From NCBI RefSeq assembly GCF_003311635.1, contig NZ_QEXL01000009.1:1-49499 (forward strand): a DNA stretch of 49,499 bases. The letters run 5' to 3'. A program made the position numbers and the translations under genes. Shown here in pieces: positions 1 through 10,205 of the stretch. Under the pieces are notes generated by a model. It saw nothing but the letters and a program-made list of their open reading frames with translations, had not been told where the DNA came from and did not search any database. Within the stretch, counting starts at the first letter, position 1. Every line of letters begins with the position of its first letter. The stretch comes from Novacetimonas cocois (GTDB taxonomy: Bacteria; Pseudomonadota; Alphaproteobacteria; Acetobacterales; Acetobacteraceae).

Positions 1-228
1 GGCGCCCACGGCCGCGCCGCCCGCCGCGCCCGCCAGCGCGCCAATGGCCGCACCTTCGCCACCACCGGCCAGTCCCCCGATCGCGGCCCCGCCGCCTGCC
101 CCGATCAGCCCGCCACCCAGCGCGCGCTGCCCGGGGTCATAGGGGTTGGTGCAGGCGCCCATGGTCGCGCACGTCAGTGCCGCGACGAGAAAGCCGGTCC
201 GCCGACGCAGGAAATCGTGAAGGATCAT
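1..228 (-). CDS. Glycine-zipper lipoprotein, N-terminal part (cut by window edge)
   Basis: Seventy-six codons of an envelope protein that continues past the left edge. It begins MILHDFLRRR, has a short hydrophobic stretch, then MGAC followed by TNPYDPGQRA, which fits a lipoprotein signal with Cys at about residue 25. From about residue 36 the chain is almost only Gly, Ala and Ile in GxxxG spacing (GGGLIGAGGG, GGLAGGGEGA), the pattern of glycine-zipper domains of 17-kDa-antigen and OsmB-like outer membrane lipoproteins. The start at 228 is preceded by an AGAG-type ribosome site. It is divergent from mreB. The role is unknown; members of this class are usually linked to envelope stress or outer membrane integrity, which is family knowledge only. 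Confidence 0.7.
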   Translation of the reverse strand, partial: MILHDFLRRRTGFLVAALTCATMGACTNPYDPGQRALGGGLIGAGGGAAIGGLAGGGEGAAIGALAGAAGGAAVGA

Positions 229-337
229 TCGTGTTAATCTCTTGTGCAGGGGCGGCGGAACTGCCGCGCCGACCATGGTCATATTGTAGCTTGCGCCCCG
301 CAGGAAAGGACATCGCGCAGGATAAAATTCGGGCATT

Positions 338-366
338 TTGTAACAAAGCGCCTTGGCGGCCATAAA
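338..366 (+). promoter_or_regulatory. Candidate sigma-70-like promoter for the mre operon
   Basis: TTGTAA at 338-343 and CATAAA at 361-366 are separated by 17 bases in an otherwise GC-rich divergent region, 160 bases upstream of mreB. The match to consensus is imperfect. Apart from this, 229-526 shows nothing I recognise. Confidence 0.25.
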
Positions 367-418
367 TTAACGAATTAAAACCATGTCTCCTCTTGCTCCC
401 ATCCGTCTGCATCGGTAA

Positions 419-1573
<1,155 letters not shown>

Positions 1574-1696
1574 CGACAGGCAACCGCATGACCACCCGCC
1601 GCGGGGGATGGTCGATGCAACACGATGAGGGGGATGCAGGACGATGGGGGGCCGGCGCTCAGGCACGTTCGATAGCTCCGCGCGTGGCGTGGACAG

Positions 1697-2617
1697 ATGG
1701 ACGGCGCGCCCATGGTGATGCCGGTTTCCATCCAGTCCCGCCAGGCGATGGGCAAGCTGGTGCTGCCTTTCCTGATCCTTGTCGCCTGTGGTGTCATCCT
1801 GCTGGGCAAGGCGGATCGTCCCCTCGTTGAGCATATGCGCATGCAGGTGGCCGACCTGCTGGCCCCGGCCTATGGCCTTGTGGCATGGCCACAGGCGCGG
1901 TTGCGTGAACTTTCGGGGAATCTTCAGGACATCCGGAATCTGGAGGCGGAAAACATCCGCCTGCGCACCGAAAATGCCAACCTCCAGCACTGGTATGACG
2001 TGGCGGCGGCGCTGGCGGACGAGAATGCGACGCTCAAGGCCAACCTGCACTGGATCCCGGACGAGGCCCCGTCCTATGTGACCGGGCGCGTGGTGCGCGA
2101 TACCAGCGGCCTGTATGCCCGCGCGGTGCTGCTGGCGATCAATCCCGACACCAATGTGCGCAAGGACGGGATCGCGCTGGATGGCGCGGGACTGGCCGGG
2201 CGCGTGACGGAGGTGGGCAAGCGTTCGGCGCGCGTGCTGCTGATTACCGATTCCTCCAGCCGGCTGCCGGTCACGCTGGAATCCAGCCACGCGGCCGCCA
2301 TCATGGCGGGTGACAATTCATCGACGCCAAAGATCATCTATTACCCGCAGGACAACCTGCCGGTGGAGGGGGAACGCGTCGTGACCAACGGCGAAATCGA
2401 ATCCCTGCCTGCCGGCCTGCCGGTGGGGCATGTCCATTACCTGCGGCCCGGAACGCCGGTGGTGATTCCCGCCGCCGCGCTGGAACACCTCGATATCCTG
2501 CGGATTTTCAATTATTCCGACGCCGTCGTCCCGCCGGACGCGCCGGGACGGATTCCGCTGCCCACGGTCGGGCGCACCATGACCCTTCCTCCTCAGTTCC
2601 AGCCAAAGCGGGGATGA
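1697..2617 (+). CDS. mreC: Rod shape-determining protein MreC
   Basis: Bitopic inner membrane protein, 306 residues from this start, that links MreB filaments to PBP2 in the periplasm. A single transmembrane helix lies at about 18-38 (LVLPFLILVACGVILLG). A coiled coil rich in Leu, Glu and Asn follows at about 70-115 (LEAENIRLRTENANL), then the two beta domains typical of MreC, with DTSGLYARAVLLAIN and LITDSSSRLPV among the conserved blocks. The start is uncertain: in-frame Met codons at 1712 and 1718 would also leave the helix intact. The stop at 2615-2617 lies 12 bases before mreD. Confidence 0.93.
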   Translation: MDGAPMVMPVSIQSRQAMGKLVLPFLILVACGVILLGKADRPLVEHMRMQVADLLAPAYGLVAWPQARLRELSGNLQDIRNLEAENIRLRTENANLQHWYDVAAALADENATLKANLHWIPDEAPSYVTGRVVRDTSGLYARAVLLAINPDTNVRKDGIALDGAGLAGRVTEVGKRSARVLLITDSSSRLPVTLESSHAAAIMAGDNSSTPKIIYYPQDNLPVEGERVVTNGEIESLPAGLPVGHVHYLRPGTPVVIPAAALEHLDILRIFNYSDAVVPPDAPGRIPLPTVGRTMTLPPQFQPKRG

Positions 2618-2629
2618 AAGAGTGCATGG

Positions 2630-3196
2630 ATGAAACCGCTTTCGCCACCGTCCCTGAAGCCCGAAATCCAGCCCCGTTCCGGACTGGCCCACGGCACCGA
2701 CCTGTTCGTGCGTCACTGCCTGCCGTGCCTGTTCGTCCTGCTGGTGACACTGGTGCTGTCCGCGCCGCTCAACATACCGGGGCAGGCGGAACTCATGCCT
2801 GCCATCGTGCAGGTATCGGTATTCCTGTGGTCGGTGTTCCGGCCCGCGCTGATGCCCTCTGTCGCGGTGTTCGGGCTGGGGATGTGCGTGGACCTGCTGA
2901 GTTTCGATCCACCCGGCGTCATGCTGCTTGTCCTGCTGGTGGTGCATGGCGTGGGACTGTCGGGGCGTTACGTGCTCGCGCGGCTCAACGTCTTCGTGCT
3001 GTGGCTGGTGTTCGGCGTGGTCATGGTCATGGCGACGGCGATGCAGTGGGTGCTGTGTTCGGCGCTGGCGCTGCATCTGGTGGAAACGGTACCGTTCATG
3101 TTCGAATGCGTCTTGGCATTTGGCAGCTTTCCGGTGCTTTATGTCATATTCGTCTGGACTTACCGCTTTATCGTCAACGACGCGAATCGCGCCTGA
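2630..3196 (+). CDS. mreD: Rod shape-determining protein MreD
   Basis: Very hydrophobic protein of 188 residues with about five membrane segments (for example CLPCLFVLLVTLVLSAPL near 30-47 and FGLGMCVDLLSFDPPGVMLL near 83-102), matching MreD in size and topology. MreD is the polytopic partner of MreC in the elongasome. The Asp in GMCVDLL corresponds to the conserved polar position seen in MreD proteins. An AAAGAG ribosome site at 2617-2622 sits 7 bases before the ATG and overlaps the end of mreC, so translation is probably coupled. Confidence 0.88.
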   Translation: MKPLSPPSLKPEIQPRSGLAHGTDLFVRHCLPCLFVLLVTLVLSAPLNIPGQAELMPAIVQVSVFLWSVFRPALMPSVAVFGLGMCVDLLSFDPPGVMLLVLLVVHGVGLSGRYVLARLNVFVLWLVFGVVMVMATAMQWVLCSALALHLVETVPFMFECVLAFGSFPVLYVIFVWTYRFIVNDANRA

Positions 3197-3245
3197 ACAA
3201 CAGGGCTGATGGGCCAGCCGTATTCCGATCTGCCCGGATGGGTGA

Positions 3246-5171
3246 ATGAAGTTCCGTAAGAAGAAGACCGCCACGCGTCTGATGACCCGGCCCGAAGAGG
3301 GCAAGAACCCCTCCCGCGGGGTGTTCACCCGTCGCGCTCTGCTGCTTATGGCGGCGCAGGGGGCGGTGCTGGGCGCGCTTGCGCAGCGGCTGTATGGCCT
3401 GCAGGTCCGCGATGGTGGCCATTATGCGCGGCTGGCGGAAAACAATCGGTTAAGCAAACGCTTTTTTGCACCTCCTCGTGGCCGCATCACCGACCGTTTT
3501 GGGATCGCGGTGGCGGCGAACAAGGTGAACTGGCGCGCGCTTCTGCTGGCGGAGGAGACGAACGACCTGCCGGGCACGCTGGAACGTTTTTCCCAGCTTG
3601 TCCCGATGGAGCCGCGCGATACGGCGCGCGTCGAACGCGAACTGCGGCACAAGCGGCGTTTCATTCCCATCATGCTGCGTGATTTCCTGTCATGGGACGA
3701 CATGGCGCGGCTGGAGCTCAACATGCCTTCGCTGCCCGGCGTGCTGATCGATGTGGGCACGACGCGCGTCTATCCCTTCGGCCCGCTTCTGGCGCATGTC
3801 GTGGGATACGTGGCCCCGCCATCGGAAAAGGATGTCGTCAGGAACGCGGAACTTGCCCTGCCGGGGATGCGCGTCGGACGTTCCGGCATCGAGCAGACGC
3901 AGGACGAAGGCCTGCGCGGGCAGGTCGGCTCGGTGGAGATGGAGGTCAACGCGGTTGGCCGAATCATGGCTGAACTTGACCGTGACGAAGGGCATCCGGG
4001 CAACGAAATCGCGCTGACCATCGACAGCGGCCTGCAGCAGCAGGTGCTGGGCCGGATGGCGGACCAGTCGGCCAGCGCGGTTGTCATGGACTGCCGCAAC
4101 GGGGAAGTGCTGGCGATGGTCAGCAACCCCTCCTTCGACCCTTCGCTGTTCGACAGTGGCGTCAGCCAGGCGCAGTGGATCGAATGGACCAACAACAGCC
4201 AGACCCCGCTGATCAACAAGGCGGTTTCGGGCCTGTATCCGCCCGGCTCCACCTTCAAGCCGGCGGTCGCAATGGCGGCGCTGCGGGCTGGCACGCTTTC
4301 GCCGGGCGATCGCATCAACTGTCCCGGCTATATCGACGTGGGGGGGACGCGCTTTCACTGCTGGTCGCGTTACGGGCATGGGTCGCTGACCCTGCGGCAG
4401 GGGCTGAAATTCTCCTGCGACGTGTTTTTCTATGAGGTCGCGCGCCGCACCGGCATGGACCCCATTGCCATGACCTCGCACCAGTTCGGGCTTGGCGCGC
4501 CGCTGGATATCGAACTGCCGCATGTGCGTCAGGGGCTGATCCCCACGCCGCAGTGGCGGCGGGCGCATGGCCATCACTGGAATGGGGGTGATACCATCGT
4601 CAGCGGCATCGGACAGGGCTTCATGCAGGTCACCCCGCTGCAGCTTGCGACCTATGCCTCGCGCATTGCCACGGGCCGGAACGTGCAGCCCCATCTGGTG
4701 CGTGCCGTCAGCGGCAGGATCGGCGACATGGCGGCGCTGGACCATGCCGGGCCGATGGAAAACATGCCCGATCATTTCTTCAGCGCCATCCGCGAGGGGA
4801 TGTATGCCGTCGTGAACGAGGAAAGCGGCACCGCCCCCAAGGCGCGCCTTGCCATTCCCGGCGTGCAGATGGCGGGCAAGACCGGATCGGCACAGGTGCG
4901 CCGCGTGTCGCGCGCGATGCGTGAAAGCGGTCATTTCAATTCGGCCAACCTGCCGTGGGAATATCGCCCGCACGCCCTGTTCATCTGCTTTGCCCCTTAT
5001 GACGCGCCGCGTTACGCGGCGGCGGTGGTGGTGGAACATGGCAATGCCGGGGCGGAGGTCGCGGCCCCGCTGGCGCGTGACATCATGACCGACACGCTGA
5101 TGCGCGATCCGGTCAATCACAAGGAATCGCCGGGTCAGGAAGTGGCGCAGGCGGACGTGGACCAGGGATAG
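3246..5171 (+). CDS. mrdA: Penicillin-binding protein 2, elongasome transpeptidase
   Basis: Class B penicillin-binding protein of 641 residues that cross-links new side-wall peptidoglycan, paired with the glycosyltransferase RodA. A basic cytoplasmic tail precedes a transmembrane helix at about 29-48. The PBP dimerisation domain follows (PPRGRITDRFG at about 76-86). The transpeptidase motifs are complete: nucleophile Ser335 in STFK, SCD at 390-392 in place of SxN as in other PBP2 proteins, and KTG at 545-547. The C-terminus is slightly extended and polar. It lies 49 bases after mreD and 118 bases before rodA. Confidence 0.96.
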   Translation: MKFRKKKTATRLMTRPEEGKNPSRGVFTRRALLLMAAQGAVLGALAQRLYGLQVRDGGHYARLAENNRLSKRFFAPPRGRITDRFGIAVAANKVNWRALLLAEETNDLPGTLERFSQLVPMEPRDTARVERELRHKRRFIPIMLRDFLSWDDMARLELNMPSLPGVLIDVGTTRVYPFGPLLAHVVGYVAPPSEKDVVRNAELALPGMRVGRSGIEQTQDEGLRGQVGSVEMEVNAVGRIMAELDRDEGHPGNEIALTIDSGLQQQVLGRMADQSASAVVMDCRNGEVLAMVSNPSFDPSLFDSGVSQAQWIEWTNNSQTPLINKAVSGLYPPGSTFKPAVAMAALRAGTLSPGDRINCPGYIDVGGTRFHCWSRYGHGSLTLRQGLKFSCDVFFYEVARRTGMDPIAMTSHQFGLGAPLDIELPHVRQGLIPTPQWRRAHGHHWNGGDTIVSGIGQGFMQVTPLQLATYASRIATGRNVQPHLVRAVSGRIGDMAALDHAGPMENMPDHFFSAIREGMYAVVNEESGTAPKARLAIPGVQMAGKTGSAQVRRVSRAMRESGHFNSANLPWEYRPHALFICFAPYDAPRYAAAVVVEHGNAGAEVAAPLARDIMTDTLMRDPVNHKESPGQEVAQADVDQG

Positions 5172-5289
5172 CCACCAGACGTTTCCGATATCCGTTGCGG
5201 GCTGTCCGTTACCGGCCGTCCCTTACTGGCGCCGGGCGTGGGGATCGCATACGTTTGCGCCATGTTGTCCCTGCCGCCGGAGGACCGAG

Positions 5290-6444
5290 ATGAATTTCCA
5301 GAAACGCCTGCTGCGCGCCGAACCCAATTTCCAGATCCTTGCCAAGCTGTGGCAGATCAACTGGATCTATGTCGTGCTGATCTGCCTGCTGGCGGCGGTG
5401 GGATATGGGGCGCTGTATTCGGCGGGCGGGGGCACGTCGCGCCCGTTCGCCGAACCGCAGACCATCCGTTTCTGCTTCGGGCTGGTCATGATGCTGGGCG
5501 TGGCGATGATGAGCCCGGCCGTGCTGGTGCGTCTTGCATGGCCCCTTTATGGCGTGTCGCTGGTGCTGCTTGTGGCGGTGCTGCGCATGGGGCACGTCGG
5601 AAAGGGGGCGGAGCGATGGCTGATGATCGGCGGCCTGCAGGTCCAGCCTTCGGAACTGGCCAAGATCGCGCTGGTCCTTGTTCTGGCAAGCTGGTTTCAC
5701 AAGGTCAGCTATCGCAACATGGGCAATCCGCTGTACCTGATTCCGCCCGCGCTGATGGTGCTTGTGCCTGTGGGGCTGGTGCTCAAGGAACCGAACCTTG
5801 GCACGGCGGTCATCATCGCGACGGTGGGGGCCAGCCTGTTCTTTGCGGCGGGGATGCGGCTGTGGCAGATCGCGCTGCTGATCGCGCCGCTGCCGTTCCT
5901 GACCAAAATCGCCTACAGCCATCTGCATGATTATCAGAAGGCGCGGGTCATCACCTTCCTTCATCCCGAAAATGATCCGCTGGGCGCGGGGTACAACATC
6001 ATCCAGTCCAAGATCGCGCTGGGTTCGGGCGGGATGTGGGGGCAGGGATACCTGCATGGCACGCAGGGGCAGCTCAACTTCCTGCCTGAAAAGCAGACGG
6101 ATTTCATCTTTACCATGATCGCCGAGGAATGGGGGTATGTCGGCGCGGCCTCGGTCATCGGGCTCCTGCTGGTGATGATCCTTGGCGGCATGCTGATCGC
6201 CATGCGCAGCCGCAACCAGTTCGGGCGCCTGCTGGGGCTGGGCATCTCGATGAACTTCTTCCTCTACTGCGCGGTCAACCTGTCGATGGTGATGGGGGCG
6301 ATCCCGGTGGGCGGGGTGCCGCTGCCGCTGATTTCATATGGCGGGTCGGCCATGCTGATGGTCATGTTCGGGTTCGGCCTGCTGCTGTCGGCATGGGTGC
6401 ATCGCAACTCCACCTTTGGCGAAACGACGGACAGGGAGCCATGA
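5290..6444 (+). CDS. rodA: Peptidoglycan glycosyltransferase RodA (SEDS family)
   Basis: Polytopic SEDS protein of 384 residues that polymerises lipid II together with PBP2. About ten membrane segments are visible, starting with WIYVVLICLLAAVGYGALY. The block PEKQTDFIF near residue 261-269 holds the conserved Asp that is essential in RodA, and VGGVPLPLISYGGSA near 339-353 is the typical C-terminal SEDS motif. A GGAGGA ribosome site lies just before the ATG. The stop overlaps the next start in an ATGA arrangement at 6441-6444. Confidence 0.96.
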   Translation: MNFQKRLLRAEPNFQILAKLWQINWIYVVLICLLAAVGYGALYSAGGGTSRPFAEPQTIRFCFGLVMMLGVAMMSPAVLVRLAWPLYGVSLVLLVAVLRMGHVGKGAERWLMIGGLQVQPSELAKIALVLVLASWFHKVSYRNMGNPLYLIPPALMVLVPVGLVLKEPNLGTAVIIATVGASLFFAAGMRLWQIALLIAPLPFLTKIAYSHLHDYQKARVITFLHPENDPLGAGYNIIQSKIALGSGGMWGQGYLHGTQGQLNFLPEKQTDFIFTMIAEEWGYVGAASVIGLLLVMILGGMLIAMRSRNQFGRLLGLGISMNFFLYCAVNLSMVMGAIPVGGVPLPLISYGGSAMLMVMFGFGLLLSAWVHRNSTFGETTDREP

Positions 6445-6833
6445 GCGGCATCCTGCCTCCCTCTGCCGCCACCCGAAGGTCCTATCGCCTCAGCACCTAT
6501 CACGCCGCCACCCTGCCGGTCGTGCGCGTGGGGCGGCGTCCTGCCGATGCCGGCCTGCCACGGCGGGGCACGGTCGTGATGCTCAGCGCGTGCAATCCGG
6601 GTGGGCGGCGGCGCATGGACGGATGGAATGCGCGCATGATGGCGCGTCTGGCCGTCGACCTGCGTCGCGTGCCCCATCATCGCGGCGAAGGGCGGCTGGG
6701 CCGGTGGTCCGAACCGCTCTATGCAGCGGAGATGGCACTTGCCCCGGCATTGCGCCTTGCGCGGCGGTATCGGCAGAACGCGGTCGTGGTCGCGCGGCGC
6801 GGGCAGGCGGCGCGGCTTGTCTATCTGGCCTGA
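6441..6833 (+). CDS. DUF3293 family protein
   Basis: Small basic soluble protein of 130 residues with no signal peptide. The block SACNPGGRRRMDGWNARM near residues 49-66 and the later GRWSEPLYAAEM and RYRQNAVVVARR resemble DUF3293 proteins, a bacterial family without known activity. The start is set by the ATGA overlap with the rodA stop and the GGGAGCC just before it, so it is translated from the same message. The link to wall synthesis is positional only. Two hairpins close the unit downstream. Confidence 0.7.
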   Translation: MSGILPPSAATRRSYRLSTYHAATLPVVRVGRRPADAGLPRRGTVVMLSACNPGGRRRMDGWNARMMARLAVDLRRVPHHRGEGRLGRWSEPLYAAEMALAPALRLARRYRQNAVVVARRGQAARLVYLA

Positions 6834-6948
6834 GGGGCTGTCAGTTTCCGGACGTGCGCGGCAGTCGGCGCATGGATGGCCCGGGCCCTGCCCGGACCCA
6901 GCAGGGAGCGTAATTCCCGCGCCCTGATCTGTCTAAAAACTATGGTTT

Positions 6949-6995
6949 CCAAAGGTCCGCGACCTTTGGTGGGGTTTCAGGGGCAAAGCCCCTGA
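6949..6995. repeat. Paired hairpins, dispersed-repeat type, end of the mre operon
   Basis: Two perfect hairpins in succession: CCAAAGGTC/GACCTTTGG (6949-6957 with 6961-6969, 3-base loop) and TCAGGGGC/GCCCCTGA (6977-6984 with 6988-6995, 3-base loop). No run of T follows either arm. The look is that of intergenic repeats common in Acetobacteraceae; this is the only copy in the window. Confidence 0.65.
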
Positions 6996-7006
6996 GAAAG
7001 CCGCCG

Positions 7007-7030
7007 CCCCCGCATTCATGACTGCGGGGG
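7007..7030 (-). terminator. Hairpin terminator after glyS
   Basis: Perfect 8-bp stem CCCCCGCA/TGCGGGGG with an 8-base loop, seven bases beyond the glyS stop codon. It may serve both converging units (mre operon and glyQS). No long T run is present. Confidence 0.5.
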
Positions 7031-7037
7031 CAGAGGA

Positions 7038-9098
7038 TCAGCCTTCGATCTGGCTGAAATCCGCGATCAGCACGGTCATGCGGCGCAGTTCCGACAGCAG
7101 GCGCAGGCGGTTGCGACGCACGGCCGCGTCTTCGGCATTGACCGTGACATCTTCGAAAAACCGGTCCAGCACGGGGCGCAGGCGGGCGACATCGCGCATG
7201 GCGTCGGCAAAGCGTTCTTCGCTGATGGCGTTTTCCACGGCCGGGATCGTGTGGGTCAGGGCCTGTGCAAGGGCGCGTTCCTCGTCCTGCGCATACAGGG
7301 CGGGGTCGGGGGTGCCTTCATGCGGGCCGTCCTTGCGGTCCTCGATACGCAGGATGTTGGCCGCGCGTCGTGTCGCCGCCAGCAGGTTGCGCCCGTCCTC
7401 CGTCGCCAGCATTTCCGCCAGCGCGTCGCTGCGGGCCAGCAGGCGGGTGATGTCGGTATCGGTATTGCCCACCGACACGGCGGCAAGGATGTCGTGACGC
7501 GCGCCCTCGTTGCGAAGCTGCACCCGCAGGCGTTCGGCCACGAACTGCGGCAGCAGGTCGAGGTCCGGGGCCAGGCGCAGCTTTTCCGGCAGGCCATGGG
7601 CGGCCATGACGAAGATTTCCGCAAGGTCGAGGCGCAGGTGGTTTTCGCGGATGATGCGGATCAGTCCCAACGCCGCGCGCCGCAGGGCATAGGGATCGCC
7701 CGAGCCACCCGGCTTTTCCCCCGCCGCGAAGAACGCGACAAGGCTGTCGATCTTGTCCGCCAGCGCCACGGCGATGGAAACGGGCGCGTGCGGCACGCCG
7801 TCATGCTGCCCGCGCGGCATGTAATGTTCGCCAATGGCGTCCGCCACCGCGTTGTCTTCGCCGTCATGCCGCGCGTAATAGGCCCCCATCGTGCCCTGCA
7901 GTTCGGGGAATTCGCCCACCATGCCGGTCGTCAGGTCGGCCTTGCACAGCAGGGCGGCGCGTTCGGCCTGTTTCACATCCGCGCCGACCATGGGGGCGAT
8001 CAGCCCGGCAAGGCGCACGATGCGCCGTACCCGTTCCCCCTGGCTGCCGAGGGCTGCGTGAAAGACGATGCGATCAAGCTGCGCCACACGGCTTTCAAGC
8101 GTATGGGTGCGGTCCAGGTCCCAGAAATGCCGGGCATCGGCAAAGCGCGCGCGCAACACGCGCTCATTTCCCGCGATGGTCAGCGCGCCGCCGTCGGAGG
8201 GTTCCATGTTCGCGACGAAGGCAAAGCGCGGGGCGGCGGACCCATCGGCGTTGCGCAGCGCGAAATAGCGCTGGTTGACGCGCATCGACACCTGCATCAC
8301 CTCTGGCGGCAGGGTCATGAATTCATCGTCGATCTGGCCAAGGAAGGGGACCGGCCATTCCGTCAGGCCCGCCACCTCGTCAACCAGGCCGGGGTCCGAG
8401 ACGACGCTCAGCCCTTCTTCGGCGGCAAGGCTTGCGACCCCTTCGGCGATCAGCCGGACGCGCGTTTCGGCGCAGGGTTCGACCTGCCGCGCGCGCAGTC
8501 CCGCCAGCCAGTCCTGCGTCCCGGTGACGGCAAACGCGCCGGGCGCGGTGAAACGATGCCCCTCGGTCAGGTTGGACGCCACCAGTCCGTGGCCGTTATC
8601 CTCGCCTTCGGCCAGGGTGAAGGGCACGACCTGCCCATCCAGCAGGCAGGCAATCCGGCGCAGCGGGCGTACCCATGTAAAGCTGCTGCCCACGCCCCAG
8701 CGCATCGATTTGGGCCACGGGAAACGGCGCAGCAGCGCAGGCACGGTGGCGGCGATATGGGTCGCGGCCTGCACCGCCGGGACGTCGCGGCGCAGGACCC
8801 AGAACCCGTTTTCCAGCACCAGCGCGTCGCGTTCGACCCCATGCTTGCGCATGAAGCCCGCCAGCGCCTTTTCCGGCGCGCTTTCGCGCGGGCCGCGTTC
8901 ATTGACGGTGCTGCCGGGCACGGTCGCGTCGATATCCAGCGAAATGGCGATGCGGCGCGGCCCGGCGAAGGTGCGGGGGTTACGCGGGTTGAGCGGGGAC
9001 AGCGCCTCCGTCAGGAGGCGCTGCAGGTCCCCGGCCGCGCGCGTCTGCATGCGGGCGGGAATTTCCTCGGAAAAGAGTTCAAGCAGAAGTTCGGGCAT
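7038..9098 (-). CDS. glyS: Glycyl-tRNA synthetase, beta subunit
   Basis: Beta chain (686 residues) of the bacterial alpha2-beta2 glycyl-tRNA synthetase. It binds tRNA-Gly, while the alpha chain carries the class II catalytic core. The chosen start gives MPELLLELFSEEIPARM, the conserved N-terminus of GlyS; the longer frame to 9209 would run across the glyQ end. Other landmarks are FLGQIDDEFMTLPPEVMQVS and the HD-like region, and the C-terminus holds the DALR-type anticodon-binding part (QRLRVQLRNEGA-like segment and RNRLRLLSELRR). It follows glyQ by 7 bases and the two are co-transcribed. Confidence 0.96.
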   Translation of the reverse strand: MPELLLELFSEEIPARMQTRAAGDLQRLLTEALSPLNPRNPRTFAGPRRIAISLDIDATVPGSTVNERGPRESAPEKALAGFMRKHGVERDALVLENGFWVLRRDVPAVQAATHIAATVPALLRRFPWPKSMRWGVGSSFTWVRPLRRIACLLDGQVVPFTLAEGEDNGHGLVASNLTEGHRFTAPGAFAVTGTQDWLAGLRARQVEPCAETRVRLIAEGVASLAAEEGLSVVSDPGLVDEVAGLTEWPVPFLGQIDDEFMTLPPEVMQVSMRVNQRYFALRNADGSAAPRFAFVANMEPSDGGALTIAGNERVLRARFADARHFWDLDRTHTLESRVAQLDRIVFHAALGSQGERVRRIVRLAGLIAPMVGADVKQAERAALLCKADLTTGMVGEFPELQGTMGAYYARHDGEDNAVADAIGEHYMPRGQHDGVPHAPVSIAVALADKIDSLVAFFAAGEKPGGSGDPYALRRAALGLIRIIRENHLRLDLAEIFVMAAHGLPEKLRLAPDLDLLPQFVAERLRVQLRNEGARHDILAAVSVGNTDTDITRLLARSDALAEMLATEDGRNLLAATRRAANILRIEDRKDGPHEGTPDPALYAQDEERALAQALTHTIPAVENAISEERFADAMRDVARLRPVLDRFFEDVTVNAEDAAVRRNRLRLLSELRRMTVLIADFSQIEG

Positions 9099-9105
9099 GA
9101 TCCTG

Positions 9106-9993
9106 TTATTCCTCGCCCGCCAGCCATGCTTCGCAGCATCGTTTCGCAAGCGCGCGCACGCGGCCGATATAGGAGGCGCGTTCGCTGACGCTGATGACGC
9201 CCCGCGCATCCAGAAGGTTGAACAGATGACTGGCCTTCAGGCACTGGTCATAGGCGGGCTGCGCCAGGCCGCAATCGGCAAGGGCGGCGGATTCGCGTTC
9301 GGCGTCGATGAAATGCCGGTGCAGCATTTCCACATCCGCCTGTTCGAAGTTGTGACGTGAATAATCGCGTTCCGCGCGCAGGAACACGTCGCCATAGGTC
9401 AGGCCCTGCCCGTTGAAATCGAGGTCATAGACATTCTCGATCCCCTGCACGTACATCGCCAGGCGTTCCAGCCCGTAGGTCAGTTCGGTGGACGGCATGA
9501 CGGTGGGGATGCCGCCGACCTGCTGGAAATAGGTGAACTGCGTCACCTCCATCCCGTCGCACCAGACCTCCCAGCCCAGTCCCCATGCCCCGATCGTCGG
9601 GTTTTCCCAGTCATCCTCGACAAAGCGGATGTCGTGTTCCATCGGATCGATCCCGATGGCGCGATAGCTGTCGAGCAGGAGTTTCTGGCTGTCTTCGGGC
9701 GTGGGCTTCAGCAGGACCTGATACTGGTAATAATGCTGCAGCCGGTTGGGGTTTTCCCCGTAACGCCCGTCCGACGGGCGACGGCAGGGCTGCACGTACG
9801 CCGCCTTCCACGGGCGTGGACCCAGCGCGCGCAGCGTGGTGTGCGGCGACAGCGTGCCCGCGCCCACCTCGGTATCATAGGGCTGGAGGATGGCGCAGCC
9901 CTGTTCGGACCAGAACTGGTGCAGTTTCAGGATGAGTCCCTGAAACGACAGGGGACGCGTACGGGATGATTGGGGCACGGGGGCCGGGTCCAT
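9106..9993 (-). CDS. glyQ: Glycyl-tRNA synthetase, alpha subunit
   Basis: Catalytic alpha chain (295 residues) that activates glycine with ATP. The conserved class II blocks are obvious: [16 protein letters not shown] near 38-53, [19 protein letters not shown] near 72-90, [18 protein letters not shown] and the motif-3 arginine in [13 protein letters not shown]. Length and order match the family. It is first in the glyQ-glyS unit, and its start faces the DUF2076 gene across a 212-base control region. A glycine-dependent enzyme in the same window as the glycine riboswitch is probably coincidence. Confidence 0.97.
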   Translation of the reverse strand: MDPAPVPQSSRTRPLSFQGLILKLHQFWSEQGCAILQPYDTEVGAGTLSPHTTLRALGPRPWKAAYVQPCRRPSDGRYGENPNRLQHYYQYQVLLKPTPEDSQKLLLDSYRAIGIDPMEHDIRFVEDDWENPTIGAWGLGWEVWCDGMEVTQFTYFQQVGGIPTVMPSTELTYGLERLAMYVQGIENVYDLDFNGQGLTYGDVFLRAERDYSRHNFEQADVEMLHRHFIDAERESAALADCGLAQPAYDQCLKASHLFNLLDARGVISVSERASYIGRVRALAKRCCEAWLAGEE

Positions 9994-10205
9994 GAACAGG
10001 ATGCTCCGTTGAACGGGGACAGGTCTGCGCCATCTGGCGCAATTGCTGCGAACAGCATACCGTCATGTTGTCCCGACCGGAAGGCGGGGCGTGCCGTGTG
10101 GCTGTCTGTTGCCTGCATGGCGCGTGGTCTTGCGCATTGCCGCGCCGCGCGCCACATGATGGATGGCTGGTTCAGTATCCGTGTGTGGAGCAGGATGGAA
10201 TTACG

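Noticed and set aside
7251-9188. 645-residue plus-strand open frame inside glyS
   Set aside because: It is a shadow of the glyS codons on the opposite strand, with no ribosome site or recognised domain.
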